The notes under the pieces: generated by a model
Seen by the model: only the letters and a program-made list of their open reading frames with translations
Told to the model about the DNA's origin: nothing
The model's database searches: none
Assembly (NCBI GenBank): GCA_023390415.1
Contig: JAEWCW010000078.1
Coordinates: forward strand, 1 to 25,395
Length of the DNA: 25,395 nucleotides
Direction: 5' to 3'
DNA from: Pseudomonadota bacterium
GTDB taxonomy: Bacteria; Pseudomonadota; Alphaproteobacteria; Sphingomonadales; Sphingomonadaceae
Program-made: the position numbers and the translations under genes
In this document: one piece after another, positions 7,410 to 14,985 of the stretch
Layout: every line of letters starts with the position of its first letter
How positions within the stretch are numbered: the first letter of the stretch is position 1

Positions 7410-9824
7410 ATGTCGATCCAGCGTTTCATTCCGGCCCGTCGGCCGCTTCTCCTCGCCGCTTCCGCACTCGCGACGCTGACCACAGCGTCTCCGGCCTTCG
7501 CCCAGCAAGAGCCGGCGGCGGGCACGCAGCAGTCCAATCCGGACATCGTCGTCACGGCGACCCTTCGCGAGCAGCGGCTGATCGAGGTGCCCTTCTCGGT
7601 CAACGCGCAGACCGAGACGGACATACAGCGCTCGGCTGCAGCCACGCTCGAGGATCTCTCCCGCAACGTCGCAGGCCTCGCAGTCCAGAATCTCGGGCCG
7701 GGCCAAAGCCAGGTCGCGATCCGCGGTGTCTCGGCCGGCCAGATCGTCCGCGACCAGCCGGGCGTGAAGGAGCAGGTCGGCGTCTATCTCGACGACAGCG
7801 TCATCTCGCTCTCCCTGTTCACGCCCGATCTCGACCTGTTTGATCTCAACCGCGTGGAGACCCTGCGCGGGCCGCAGGGCACCCTGTTCGGCTCGGGCTC
7901 GGTCGGCGGCACCGTCCGCTACATCACCAACCAGCCGCGCATCGGGGTCGTTGAGGGCCAGGTCGAGGCGAACATCAACCTCGTCGACGGCGACGATCTC
8001 GGCGGCGCGCTGCGCGGCGCGATCAACCTTCCGCTCGGCGACAGCGCCGCGATCCGCGCGGTCGCCTATCACACCGAATATGGCGGCTTCATCAATGCGC
8101 GGCGCGAGGGCGGCGCGATCGAGGAGGACATCAACGACGGCCACCGCACCGGCGGTCGGATTGCCATCCGCTTTCAGCCCAGCGACCGCATCGCGATCAC
8201 CCCGCGCTTCGTCTATCAGGAGATCGAGACCAACGGCTTCAACCGGCAGGAGGTCTACAACCTCTATGCCAATCCGTTCAACACGACCCGGCCGGCCGTC
8301 ACCTTCCGCGAGCGCGAGCAGTTCCTGCTGCTCGACGAGCGCTTCAAGGACGAGACGATGCTGGCGGACCTCACCGCCACCTTCGGCCTCGGCCGCGTCG
8401 ATCTCACATCGATCACCACCTACATCAACCGCGACATCCTGGTCAGCCGCGATGCAAGCGCGCTGACCGGAAGCGTCTCGGTCGATCTCGGCTTCCCGGC
8501 CGCGGGCGTGCTGCTGCCCTCGAACCTCGTCGATACGACGGCGCTCGAATCCTGGAGCCAGGAGGTTCGCCTCAGTTCGGCGAGCGAAGGACCGTTCCAG
8601 TGGGTGGTCGGCGCCTTCTATTCGGACGTCCAGCGCGACTATAGCCAGCGCCTCCCGACGCCCGGCTACGACGCCTTCACCGACGCCCGCTTCGGCGCCG
8701 GCACCTCGGTCGCGGTCGCCAACGGCTTCCCGCTCAATTCGCCCTACAATGCCGATCTGCCCTACGACATCGAGCAGAAGGCGGTGTTCGGCGAGGGCAG
8801 CTACGACATCACCGATCGCTTCACGATCACCGCCGGCGGCCGCTATTACGACTTCTCCGAGGTCCGCGAGTTCAATTCGGGCGGTCTCTTCTCGAACGGC
8901 GACAACAATGTCGACCGCACCTCTTCGGACGGCTTCAGCCCGCGCGTCATCCTGACCTACGAGGTTGCGGACGACATAAGGGTCAACGCCCAGGCCGCGC
9001 ACGGCTTCCGCCTGGGCGGAGTCAACGATCCGCTCAACATCCCGCTCTGCACCGGCGGTGCCGGCGGCGTCGACGCGCTGACCTACGGCAATCGCCCGAC
9101 CTACGAGGACGAGACGCTCTGGAACTACGAGCTCAACGTTCGCGGCCGGCGCGGCCCCCTCACCTTCCACGGCGCCGCTTTCTATACGGACATCAGCAAC
9201 CTTCAGGTCACGGCCGACGCCGGCACCTGCTCGTCGCGCGTCGTGTTCAACGTGCCCAAGGCACATACGATGGGCCTGGAGTTCGAGCTGAACGCTAACC
9301 CGGCCGAAGGGCTCAACTTCGCAATTGCCGGGAGCCTGCTCGAGGCGGAGTTCGATTCGACCGTGACCACCACGGCCGGGGCGGTCATCGCCGGCATGCG
9401 CGAGGGCAATCGGCTGCCGTCGGTGCCGCGCTTCCAGCTCTCGACCAGCGCGAGCTACGCCTTCCCGGTCGCCCGCGCCGCCGAGGCCTATGTCGGCGCC
9501 TCCTTCCAGCATGTCAGCAGCCGCTACACCCAGCCGGGCGACCAGGAGAACAACCCCAGGACCTTCGTCCACGGCCTGCCGTTCGGCGGTCAGCCGGCTG
9601 GATCCTCGACCACGCTGAACCTGCGGCTTCCCGATTATCAGCTGCTCAATCTCAGCGCGGGCGTCGATTGGGAGAACGGCTTCAGCGTCATGGCCTATGT
9701 CACCAACGTGCTGGACGAGAACCCGCTGCTCGCCTTCGATCGCGAGCGCGGCGGGCGCGCCCGGCTCGGCTTCCATGTCGGCCAGCCGCGCACCTACGGC
9801 CTGACGGTCAGGAAGCGCTTCTGA
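7410..9824 (+). CDS. TonB-dependent outer-membrane receptor
   Basis: An 804-residue receptor. A Sec signal peptide (about 1-31, ending SPAFA before Gln-Gln) is followed by a TonB box-like DIVVTA at about 45-50. The plug domain (about 55-170) includes VAIRGVSAGQ and VETLRGPQGTLFGSGSVGGTVRYITNQP, and the rest is the 22-strand barrel ending in Phe, the expected C-terminal signal for outer-membrane assembly. It belongs to the large sphingomonad receptor group whose substrates are mostly unknown. Start support: AAAGGGAGAG just upstream. The next gene begins one base after its stop, so ligand identity is probably tied to the amine oxidase encoded there. Proximity to zur might suggest zinc, but no Zur site was seen. 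Confidence 0.95.
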   Translation: MSIQRFIPARRPLLLAASALATLTTASPAFAQQEPAAGTQQSNPDIVVTATLREQRLIEVPFSVNAQTETDIQRSAAATLEDLSRNVAGLAVQNLGPGQSQVAIRGVSAGQIVRDQPGVKEQVGVYLDDSVISLSLFTPDLDLFDLNRVETLRGPQGTLFGSGSVGGTVRYITNQPRIGVVEGQVEANINLVDGDDLGGALRGAINLPLGDSAAIRAVAYHTEYGGFINARREGGAIEEDINDGHRTGGRIAIRFQPSDRIAITPRFVYQEIETNGFNRQEVYNLYANPFNTTRPAVTFREREQFLLLDERFKDETMLADLTATFGLGRVDLTSITTYINRDILVSRDASALTGSVSVDLGFPAAGVLLPSNLVDTTALESWSQEVRLSSASEGPFQWVVGAFYSDVQRDYSQRLPTPGYDAFTDARFGAGTSVAVANGFPLNSPYNADLPYDIEQKAVFGEGSYDITDRFTITAGGRYYDFSEVREFNSGGLFSNGDNNVDRTSSDGFSPRVILTYEVADDIRVNAQAAHGFRLGGVNDPLNIPLCTGGAGGVDALTYGNRPTYEDETLWNYELNVRGRRGPLTFHGAAFYTDISNLQVTADAGTCSSRVVFNVPKAHTMGLEFELNANPAEGLNFAIAGSLLEAEFDSTVTTTAGAVIAGMREGNRLPSVPRFQLSTSASYAFPVARAAEAYVGASFQHVSSRYTQPGDQENNPRTFVHGLPFGGQPAGSSTTLNLRLPDYQLLNLSAGVDWENGFSVMAYVTNVLDENPLLAFDRERGGRARLGFHVGQPRTYGLTVRKRF

Positions 9825-9825
9825 G

Positions 9826-11061
9826 GTGCCCCGGCTCAGCCGCCGCGCCCTGCTCCTCGGCGCAGGTCTAGTGGCGGCTGCGGGCGGCGCGAAGGCGCAG
9901 CGGCGCGAGCGATGGGATGCGGTCGTCGTGGGCGCGGGCGTGTTCGGCGCCTGGACGGCGACCCACCTTCGCCGCCGCGGCTATCGCACGCTCCTCGTCG
10001 ATTCCTGGGGGCCGGCCAATGCCCGCGCCTCCTCGGGCGACGAGAGCCGGATGACCCGCGGCGCCTATGGCCGCGACGAAGTCTATACGCGCATGGCCTG
10101 GGACTCGCTTCCCGAATGGCGCGGACTCTCGGCCCGTGCCGGCCTGCCGATCTTCCATGAGACCGGCGTCCTGTTCTTCTTCGGAAGCGCCGAACCCTAT
10201 GTGGAAGACAGCATCGCGGTCCACCGCCGCCTCGGGCTGCCGATCGAGCGGCTCGGCCGCCGCGAGCTCCAGCGGCGCTTCCCGGCGATCGATTTCGACG
10301 GGGTCGAGCTCGGCCTCTTCGAGCCGGGCTTCGGCGTTCTGATGGCGCGCCGCGCCGTCCAGACCCTGGTCGCCGAGTTCGTCCGCGCCGGCGGCAGCTA
10401 CCGCCAGGCCGCGGTCGCGCCGCCCCGCGTCCGCGAGGGGTCGCTGGAAGAGATCCGCACCGCGGCTGGCGACCGGATCGCCGCCGATCGCTTCGTCTTC
10501 GCCGCCGGCCCCTGGCTTCCGCGCCTGTTCCCGGACCTGCTCGGCAACCGCATCTTCCCGACCCGGCAGGAGGTCTTCTATTTCTCGCCGCCGCCAGGCG
10601 ACGGGCGCTTCCTTCCCGGGGCTCTCCCCGGCTGGGCCGATTTCAACGCCGGCGACATCTATTACGGCTTTCCGGACCTGGAGGCGCGCGGCTTCAAGAT
10701 CGCCCACGACGCCCACGGTCCGGCGATGGACCCCGACCGCGGCGACCGCACCCCGTCGGCCGAGGCGCTCGCGGACGTCCGCCGCTACATGGAGCGGCGA
10801 TTTCCCGCCATGCGCGGCCGCCCGCTGAGCGAGGCGCGCGTCTGCCAATATGAGAACAGCTCGAACGGCGACCTGCTGATCGATCGCCACCCGTCTTTGG
10901 CGAATGTGGTGCTCGTCGGCGCCGGCTCGGGCCACGGCTTCAAGCACGGCCCCGCGGTCGGCCGCTACGCCGCCGCTCTGGTCGCCGACGATCTCGCCGC
11001 GCCGGAGCCGCGCTTCTCGCTCGCTTCCAAGGGCGAACGCCAGCAGCGTGACGTCCATTGA
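9826..11061 (+). CDS. Probable Tat-exported FAD amine oxidase, sarcosine/N-methyl-amino-acid oxidase family
   Basis: A 411-residue protein with a GTG start, one base after the receptor stop, so translation is probably coupled. The N terminus SRRALLLGAGLVAAAGGAKA looks like a twin-arginine signal with cleavage after residue 24, fitting export of a folded flavoprotein. The FAD motif GAGVFG is at 36-41. By comparison with monomeric sarcosine oxidase, Cys340 (in VCQYENSSNGDLLIDRHP) is the site of covalent FAD attachment and Lys291 (GFKIAHD) is the oxygen-activating lysine, while the active-site His after that lysine seems to be Asp295. SGHGFKHGPAVG matches the C-terminal FAD-binding turn. Oxidation of an N-methyl or related secondary amine in the periplasm is inferred; the substrate is unknown. 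Confidence 0.85.
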   Translation: MPRLSRRALLLGAGLVAAAGGAKAQRRERWDAVVVGAGVFGAWTATHLRRRGYRTLLVDSWGPANARASSGDESRMTRGAYGRDEVYTRMAWDSLPEWRGLSARAGLPIFHETGVLFFFGSAEPYVEDSIAVHRRLGLPIERLGRRELQRRFPAIDFDGVELGLFEPGFGVLMARRAVQTLVAEFVRAGGSYRQAAVAPPRVREGSLEEIRTAAGDRIAADRFVFAAGPWLPRLFPDLLGNRIFPTRQEVFYFSPPPGDGRFLPGALPGWADFNAGDIYYGFPDLEARGFKIAHDAHGPAMDPDRGDRTPSAEALADVRRYMERRFPAMRGRPLSEARVCQYENSSNGDLLIDRHPSLANVVLVGAGSGHGFKHGPAVGRYAAALVADDLAAPEPRFSLASKGERQQRDVH

Positions 11062-11089
11062 GCGCCTCGCAAGCCAGGAGCTCAATGCC

Positions 11090-11431
11090 ATGACGGCTGG
11101 AGCGCTACTGCTATTGGCCGTCGCGTCGCTATCCGCATGCGCGACGGGAGCGGAGTCCGTCCGATCGGAACGCGGGGCGTGCGAAGCGGTCAAGGCGCGC
11201 GTGACGGCGGTCCGGGATGTCCCAGGCGGCGTGATTGGCTTTTGCGACATCATCCCGGCGGACAGCAGCCCGGCGGACTTTTACGTCATAACGCTGCACA
11301 GTAATCGCATTTGCGAGGGCATTTGCAGCACCAACATGGGCACGTACGCGGTCCACAAGGCGACTGGACGCATCTTCGAATGGGATGTGGGCGAATGGCA
11401 ACTCGGCCCACCGGTCGTGGGGGGTCGCTGA
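11090..11431 (+). CDS. Small lipoprotein of unknown function
   Basis: A 113-residue protein. The signal LLLLAVASLSAC has a lipobox (Leu-Ser-Ala-Cys) with acylated Cys17. The mature part has four more cysteines (31, 52, 75, 79) and a C-terminal strand region YAVHKATGRIFEWDVGEWQLGPPV that resembles a motif common in short sphingomonad exported proteins. The start is chosen because AGGAG (11076-11080) stands nine bases upstream of this ATG; an earlier ATG at 11085 is out of frame. It begins 28 bases after the amine oxidase stop and could be the third gene of that unit. No function is assigned. Confidence 0.8.
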   Translation: MTAGALLLLAVASLSACATGAESVRSERGACEAVKARVTAVRDVPGGVIGFCDIIPADSSPADFYVITLHSNRICEGICSTNMGTYAVHKATGRIFEWDVGEWQLGPPVVGGR

Positions 11432-11433
11432 CA

Positions 11434-11469
11434 GCAAACAAAAGGGGCCGCCCCCGAAGGGACGGCCCC
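11434..11469 (-). terminator. Rho-independent terminator of the 21-codon gene
   Basis: On the minus strand GGGGCCG and CGGCCCC close a GC stem (11469-11444), followed directly by CTTTTGTTTG. This is a classical intrinsic terminator pointing leftward, 30 bases after the stop of the short gene at 11499. On the plus strand no T-run follows, so it serves the lipoprotein gene poorly. Confidence 0.75.
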
Positions 11470-11498
11470 GCATTGTCAGCCGGAAGGCGGCCTGAAGG

Positions 11499-11564
11499 TT
11501 AAGCGCGGGTCTCCGCGGAGGCGACGCTCACCAGGGCCGCGAACGGCATATGACAATGAGACAT
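11499..11564 (-). CDS. 21-residue peptide of unknown function
   Basis: The short frame begins Met-Ser-His-Cys-His-Met-Pro-Phe, continues with a small hydrophobic alanine/valine stretch and ends Glu-Thr-Arg-Ala then TAA. It is far below normal gene-calling limits, but the signals are excellent: AAAGGAGGT (11580-11572), a full anti-Shine-Dalgarno match, stands about six bases from the ATG, and an intrinsic terminator follows 30 bases after the stop. It therefore looks like a self-contained short mRNA. A His-Cys-His-Met head could bind a metal, which is speculation. No gene follows in the same direction before the terminator, so a simple attenuator leader is unlikely. A regulatory RNA that also carries this frame is the main alternative. 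Confidence 0.6.
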   Translation of the reverse strand: MSHCHMPFAALVSVASAETRA

Positions 11565-11673
11565 CAGACCACCTCCTTTCAGTTGTTGAACAGTGACTGG
11601 GAAATGGGAAGTTCGCTCGGAAAATCAATGGCCTGGTGCCCCGCCTGCCGGAATGCGGAAGGAGGGGCTAGAG

Positions 11674-11698
11674 GGAACGGCCCGTCGTTTCGTGCGTT
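11674..11698 (+). promoter_or_regulatory. EcfG (general stress response) promoter for the PRC-barrel gene
   Basis: GGAAC (11674-11678), exactly 16 bases, then CGTT (11695-11698): a perfect match to the alphaproteobacterial sigma-EcfG consensus GGAAC-N16/17-CGTT. The distance to the ATG at 11764 leaves a leader of about 60 bases. This places the downstream gene in the PhyR-NepR-EcfG stress regulon by inference. Confidence 0.75.
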
Positions 11699-11763
11699 GA
11701 ACAGAGTTGCCCGGGCGGGATCCGTCTGTTTGCGATCTGCCCGCGCGAGCCGGGGAGACTGAC

Positions 11764-12156
11764 ATGGAGACCGAAGACAGAACGCGCACCGACGCCGCGG
11801 TGGACTATTCGCATGCCTTGATCTCGTCGCGCCGGGTGGAGGGGACGCCGGTCTACAATAAGGACGGCGACAAGCTCGGCACCGTCCATTCGGTAATGAT
11901 CGAGAAGAAGAGCGGGCGCGTCGCTTATGCGGTGATGGCGTTCGGCGGCTTCCTCGGCCTCGGCGAGCGCGTCCACCCGGTGCCGTGGGAGCTGCTCACC
12001 TACGATGTCGACCGCGACGGCTATACGGTCGATCTCTCGCGCGAGCGGCTGGAAAATGCGCCGACCATGCACCTCGACGAGGACGATCGGCCGGTGGACC
12101 GCGCCTATGAGGATGCCACCTCTTATTACGGCACGATGCGCTGGTGGGGCCTCTGA
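11764..12156 (+). CDS. PRC-barrel domain protein, stress-regulated
   Basis: A 130-residue soluble protein. The PRC-barrel core spans about residues 20-95: ISSRRVEGTPVYNKDGDKLGTV, then VMIEKKSGRVAYAVMAFGGFLGLGERVHPVPW. The tail is acidic and ends in an aromatic YYGTMRWWGL. PRC barrels occur in photosynthetic reaction centre subunit H and in RNA-processing proteins; small stand-alone versions in this group are stress-induced proteins of undefined biochemistry. The start is the ATG after GGGGAGACTGAC. The EcfG promoter upstream is the best clue to its role. Confidence 0.9.
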   Translation: METEDRTRTDAAVDYSHALISSRRVEGTPVYNKDGDKLGTVHSVMIEKKSGRVAYAVMAFGGFLGLGERVHPVPWELLTYDVDRDGYTVDLSRERLENAPTMHLDEDDRPVDRAYEDATSYYGTMRWWGL

Positions 12157-12166
12157 CAATGCGATC

Positions 12167-12193
12167 CGGCGGGGGCCGCCTTGACCCCCGCCG
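12167..12193 (+). terminator. Hairpin after the PRC-barrel gene
   Basis: CGGCGGGGG pairs perfectly with CCCCCGCCG across a 9-base loop, 11 bases after the stop codon. The stem is very strong but lacks a T-run. Confidence 0.5.
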
Positions 12194-12223
12194 AACCAGT
12201 CCTTAAGGGCCTCGGCTCCGGCC

Positions 12224-12299
12224 GGCCCCATCGTCTAGCGGTCTAGGACGTCGCCCTTTCACGGCGAAAACACGGGTTCGAGTCCCGTTGGGGTCACCA
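12224..12299 (+). tRNA. tRNA-Glu (anticodon TTC)
   Basis: A complete cloverleaf of 76 bases including encoded CCA. The acceptor GGCCCCA pairs with TGGGGTC (one G-U), the D arm contains TCTAGCGGTCTAGGA, the anticodon stem TCGCC/GGCGA encloses the loop CTTTCAC, which gives anticodon TTC, and the T arm is CGGGTTCGAGTCCCG. The discriminator is A at 12296. Confidence 0.97.
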
Positions 12300-12311
12300 T
12301 CCTCGCCGCGC

Positions 12312-12343
12312 ATCCGGTCAGCGGCTCGCCGTCCGGATATTTT
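12312..12343 (+). terminator. Possible terminator of tRNA-Glu
   Basis: ATCCGG and CCGGAT pair across 15 bases and are followed by ATTTT. It begins 13 bases after the tRNA end and overlaps the 3' end of the opposing UrcA gene. Confidence 0.45.
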
Positions 12344-12632
12344 GCCTCTCCCGAAGCTGCCGCTCGGCATCCGCGATTGTCTCGCGGCGGCAGCGTTCGC
12401 GCGCGTTGCCGTAGACCGCGCCGAGATCGTTGCTTCCGCACAAGGCGCGGGCCGCGCTTCCGATCCGACGCCGGATCTGGACGAGCGCCTGCGGGTCGCC
12501 GACCTGGCTGTCGCTGGCAGAGATCCTGACCTCCTCGGCCGCAGCCTGGGTCGGGGCGAGCGCAGCCGCACTTCCCGCTGCGATCAGCAGGGCCAGTGGC
12601 AGGATGGCGGACTTGGCGATATCATTGATCAT
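12318..12632 (-). CDS. UrcA-family exported protein
   Basis: A 104-residue protein with a Sec signal peptide (about 1-32, ending AAA before Glu-Glu). The mature domain shows the UrcA pattern: VRISASDSQVGDPQALVQIRRRIGSAARALCG, with C65 and a second conserved Cys81 likely disulfide-bonded. UrcA proteins are small periplasmic proteins common in Sphingomonadales with no assigned activity. The ATG at 12632 is preferred over upstream in-frame options because AAGGAGA lies seven bases before it and the signal peptide starts there. Divergent from the SARP-hydrolase gene. Confidence 0.88.
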   Translation of the reverse strand: MINDIAKSAILPLALLIAAGSAAALAPTQAAAEEVRISASDSQVGDPQALVQIRRRIGSAARALCGSNDLGAVYGNARERCRRETIADAERQLRERQNIRTASR

Positions 12633-12689
12633 CTTCTGTCTCCTTGCGGGCCGCCGGATGCGGCACGCCGGGCGCTTTGCGGGGGAAGC

Positions 12690-14240
12690 GTGGGAAGCGG
12701 CGTTGGAACAGGCGTGGAAACGTCCGCCGGCGAAGACGGACGGCTCGAGATCGGGCTGATCGGCGAGCTTCGCGTGGTCCGCGCCGGCAGCCTCGTGCCG
12801 CTGCCCCGCTCGCGCAAATGCCGCGCCTTGCTCGCCATCCTCGCCGCCACCGGAAAGCCGCAGCGCCGCGAGCGCTTGTGCGAACTGCTCTGGGATGTGC
12901 CGGACGACCCGAAAGGTGCGCTGCGCTGGAGCCTCAGCAAGCTCCGGGCGATTCTCGGTCATGCCCTGATCGCGGATCGCGAGACGGCGCGGATCGACAG
13001 CGCGGCCGTCGACGTCGATCTCGCCGCTTTGCACGCGGGCGCGGCCGACGCGCCGGAGCTTCTCGGCAGCGATTTCGCCGAGGGGCTGGACGTCCCCCGC
13101 TGCCCGGAGTTTCAGGCCTGGCTCGCTGCGATCCGCGAGGACGTGCGCCAGGCCCAGCTCCGCACGCTCGCCGCTTTGGTAGAGAGGCTGCGCGACGTTC
13201 CGGCAGCGGCCCTTCCTTATGCCCGGCTCAAGGTCGAGCGTGACCCTCTCGACGAGCAGGCGCGGGTCGATCTCGTCGCTTTGCTCGAAGCCGCCGGCCG
13301 CGGCGACGAGGCGAGGCGGCAGCGCGAACTTTCAGCCGCGGCCCTGCGCGAAGCCGACGTTCCGGTCCCGACCGCCCTCACCCATCCGAAGCGTGGGGCG
13401 GTGCCGGCGCCCGTCCAGCGCGTCCGCTTCTGCAAGTCCGTGGACGGGACCCGCATAGCTTTCACCGAAGCGGGCAGGGGGCCGGCCCTCATCCGCGCCG
13501 GCAATTGGCTCAGCCATCTCGAATATGAGCTGGAGAGCCCGCTCCACCGGCATTGGATCGACGAGCTGACGAGGACGCGCACCTTCGTCCGCTACGACGC
13601 GCGAGGCAGCGGCCTGTCGGATCGGGATCCCGCGGACCTGTCGCTCGATGCGCTTGCAGGCGATCTCGAGGCCGTCGCCGCCGAAGCGGCCGGAGACGGC
13701 TTCGACCTGCTCGGAATCTCGCAGGGCTGCGCAACCGCCATCGCCTTCGCCGTGCGCCACCCGGAGAAGGTGCGGCGCTTGATCCTGTTCGGCGGCTTCC
13801 TCGCCGGCTGGAGCTACGGCTCGGCCGAGATCCGGTCGCGCTGGGAGGCGATGATCACTTTGACCGGGGACGGGTGGGACGGCGACAATCCCGCCTTCCG
13901 TCAGATGTTCACGAGCCTGATCCTTCCTAACGCGACTCCGGACCAGGCGCGCCGCTTCAACGAGCTTCAGCGTGTCTCCGCCACCCCAGGCGAGGCCGAG
14001 CGCCTGCAGCGCGCGCTGGGGGCGCTCGACGCCCGCCGGATCGCGGGCGCGGTTCGGGCGCCGACCATCGTCTTCCATTGCCGAGGCGATGCGATGGTGC
14101 CTTTCGACGCCGGGCTGGCGCTGGCAGCGCGGATCCCCGGCGCTGCCTTCGTCGGGCTCGACAGCGACAATCACCTGCCGCTCGAGGACGAGCCGGCCTG
14201 GGCCGAGTTCGTCCGCCACCTCCGCGATTTCCTGGGCTGA
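12690..14240 (+). CDS. SARP-like (winged helix plus BTAD) regulator fused to an alpha/beta hydrolase
   Basis: A 516-residue protein. Residues 18-90 are an OmpR-like winged helix of SARP type (LEIGLIGELRV, RSRKCRALLAILAATG, LCELLWDVPDDPKGALRWSLSKLRAIL). Residues 105-225 are the helical bacterial transcriptional activator domain (PYARLKVERDPLDEQARVDL). Residues 245-516 are an alpha/beta hydrolase with nucleophile Ser344 in GISQG, acid Asp467 in CRGD and His495, so the triad looks intact. There is no transmembrane segment, so it is probably a one-component cytosolic regulator that may bind or hydrolyse its ligand. The start is a GTG with GGGGGAA upstream; GTG at 12714 is an alternative. The frame stays open further upstream, but that part overlaps the UrcA gene. 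Confidence 0.85.
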   Translation: MGSGVGTGVETSAGEDGRLEIGLIGELRVVRAGSLVPLPRSRKCRALLAILAATGKPQRRERLCELLWDVPDDPKGALRWSLSKLRAILGHALIADRETARIDSAAVDVDLAALHAGAADAPELLGSDFAEGLDVPRCPEFQAWLAAIREDVRQAQLRTLAALVERLRDVPAAALPYARLKVERDPLDEQARVDLVALLEAAGRGDEARRQRELSAAALREADVPVPTALTHPKRGAVPAPVQRVRFCKSVDGTRIAFTEAGRGPALIRAGNWLSHLEYELESPLHRHWIDELTRTRTFVRYDARGSGLSDRDPADLSLDALAGDLEAVAAEAAGDGFDLLGISQGCATAIAFAVRHPEKVRRLILFGGFLAGWSYGSAEIRSRWEAMITLTGDGWDGDNPAFRQMFTSLILPNATPDQARRFNELQRVSATPGEAERLQRALGALDARRIAGAVRAPTIVFHCRGDAMVPFDAGLALAARIPGAAFVGLDSDNHLPLEDEPAWAEFVRHLRDFLG

Positions 14241-14255
14241 GGCTACGTTGCCAGT

Positions 14256-14981
14256 CTAGCGGCACATCCGCCCGCCCCATTCGCCGCGCGCCGCCTGGTC
14301 GAGATGGAAATGGTCGGCATGGGCGCGGTTGTAACCGGGCGAGAGGGTGGTCGCGAACAGGGCGCAGGCACCGTCGCGCACCTGCTTCAGGAAGGCGCCA
14401 CGGGCGCCTTCATCGTCCCAGTCGTCGAGCACCGAGACCCGGGTGCCGCCAGCGATCCGGAAGCCGGAGACGTCGATCGCGTTGGCCGTGGCGTGCTCGC
14501 TCCACGGACCCTCGTCCCGGCCATAGAGGCGGCGGCAGGAATAGGTGCCGAGATGGTCGATCGCCTCCACTGGCCGGCCGAAATGTTCGAGCGCGGCCGG
14601 CTGGACGACATGCCATTCCCACAGGGCCAGCGCCGCTGCGACGGGGCAGCTCATCCCCGGCGAATCGGGCCTCCAGCCGGTCTGGAGCGCGCCGCCGCGC
14701 TCGATCCGGACCGCGTCCTGATGGCTGCACGCGCCCGCGCTGCGCGGGGGAAGCGCCGTGAAGCGCACGCCGGCGCGGGCGAGCAGGCTCCGGCAGAGAT
14801 CGCCGTCGCCGGCGAGACCTGCAAGCTTGCGCCCGGTGAAGGCGCCGATCGGCCGCGTGAGATCGAGCTTCGTCCAGGGCAGATCCTCGGGATGCCGCCG
14901 CGCCCAAGCGAGAAAGGCAAGGGTCGCTCCCGCGAGCAGGGCCAGGAGCAGGATCGCCTTTAGCACCCGTGCTGGCCGCAT
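14256..14981 (-). CDS. Extensin-like C-terminal domain protein, membrane-anchored
   Basis: A 241-residue protein with one N-terminal membrane helix (about 8-26) and a periplasmic extensin-like domain. Conserved features are DLCRSLL, PGMSCPVAAALALWEWHVVQPAA, GTYSCRR, SEHATANAIDVSGF (161-174) and NRAHADHFHLD (218-228). The SxH...D...HxH arrangement (H163, D170, H224/H226) resembles zinc-dependent peptidoglycan peptidases of the M15/LAS type, suggesting cell-wall trimming, though this is not proven for the family. Six cysteines probably form disulfides. It starts four bases after the stop of the NUDIX gene, so the two are co-transcribed. Confidence 0.88.
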   Translation of the reverse strand: MRPARVLKAILLLALLAGATLAFLAWARRHPEDLPWTKLDLTRPIGAFTGRKLAGLAGDGDLCRSLLARAGVRFTALPPRSAGACSHQDAVRIERGGALQTGWRPDSPGMSCPVAAALALWEWHVVQPAALEHFGRPVEAIDHLGTYSCRRLYGRDEGPWSEHATANAIDVSGFRIAGGTRVSVLDDWDDEGARGAFLKQVRDGACALFATTLSPGYNRAHADHFHLDQAARGEWGGRMCR

Positions 14982-14985
14982 CGTC

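Larger units (their letters stand above)
11432..11763. other. Intergenic region without a long gene
   Basis: This 332-base stretch holds the leftward terminator (11434-11469), the leftward 21-codon gene (11499-11564) with its leader, and the rightward EcfG promoter (11674-11698) with about 60 bases of leader for the PRC-barrel gene. The 90 bases between the two divergent units (11581-11673) should hold the promoter of the short gene; I find no convincing -35/-10 pair there beyond a weak TTGATT on the minus strand. Confidence 0.7.

Noticed and set aside
7287..9776. An 829-codon open frame on the minus strand opposite the TonB receptor gene
   Set aside because: It is antisense to a clear receptor, has no recognisable domains, and is open only because GC-rich codon use suppresses stops in the opposite frame.
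12288..12689. N-terminal extension of the SARP-hydrolase frame back to the tRNA
   Set aside because: It runs antisense across the UrcA gene, lacks family similarity, and a GTG with a Shine-Dalgarno at 12690 begins just before the winged helix.
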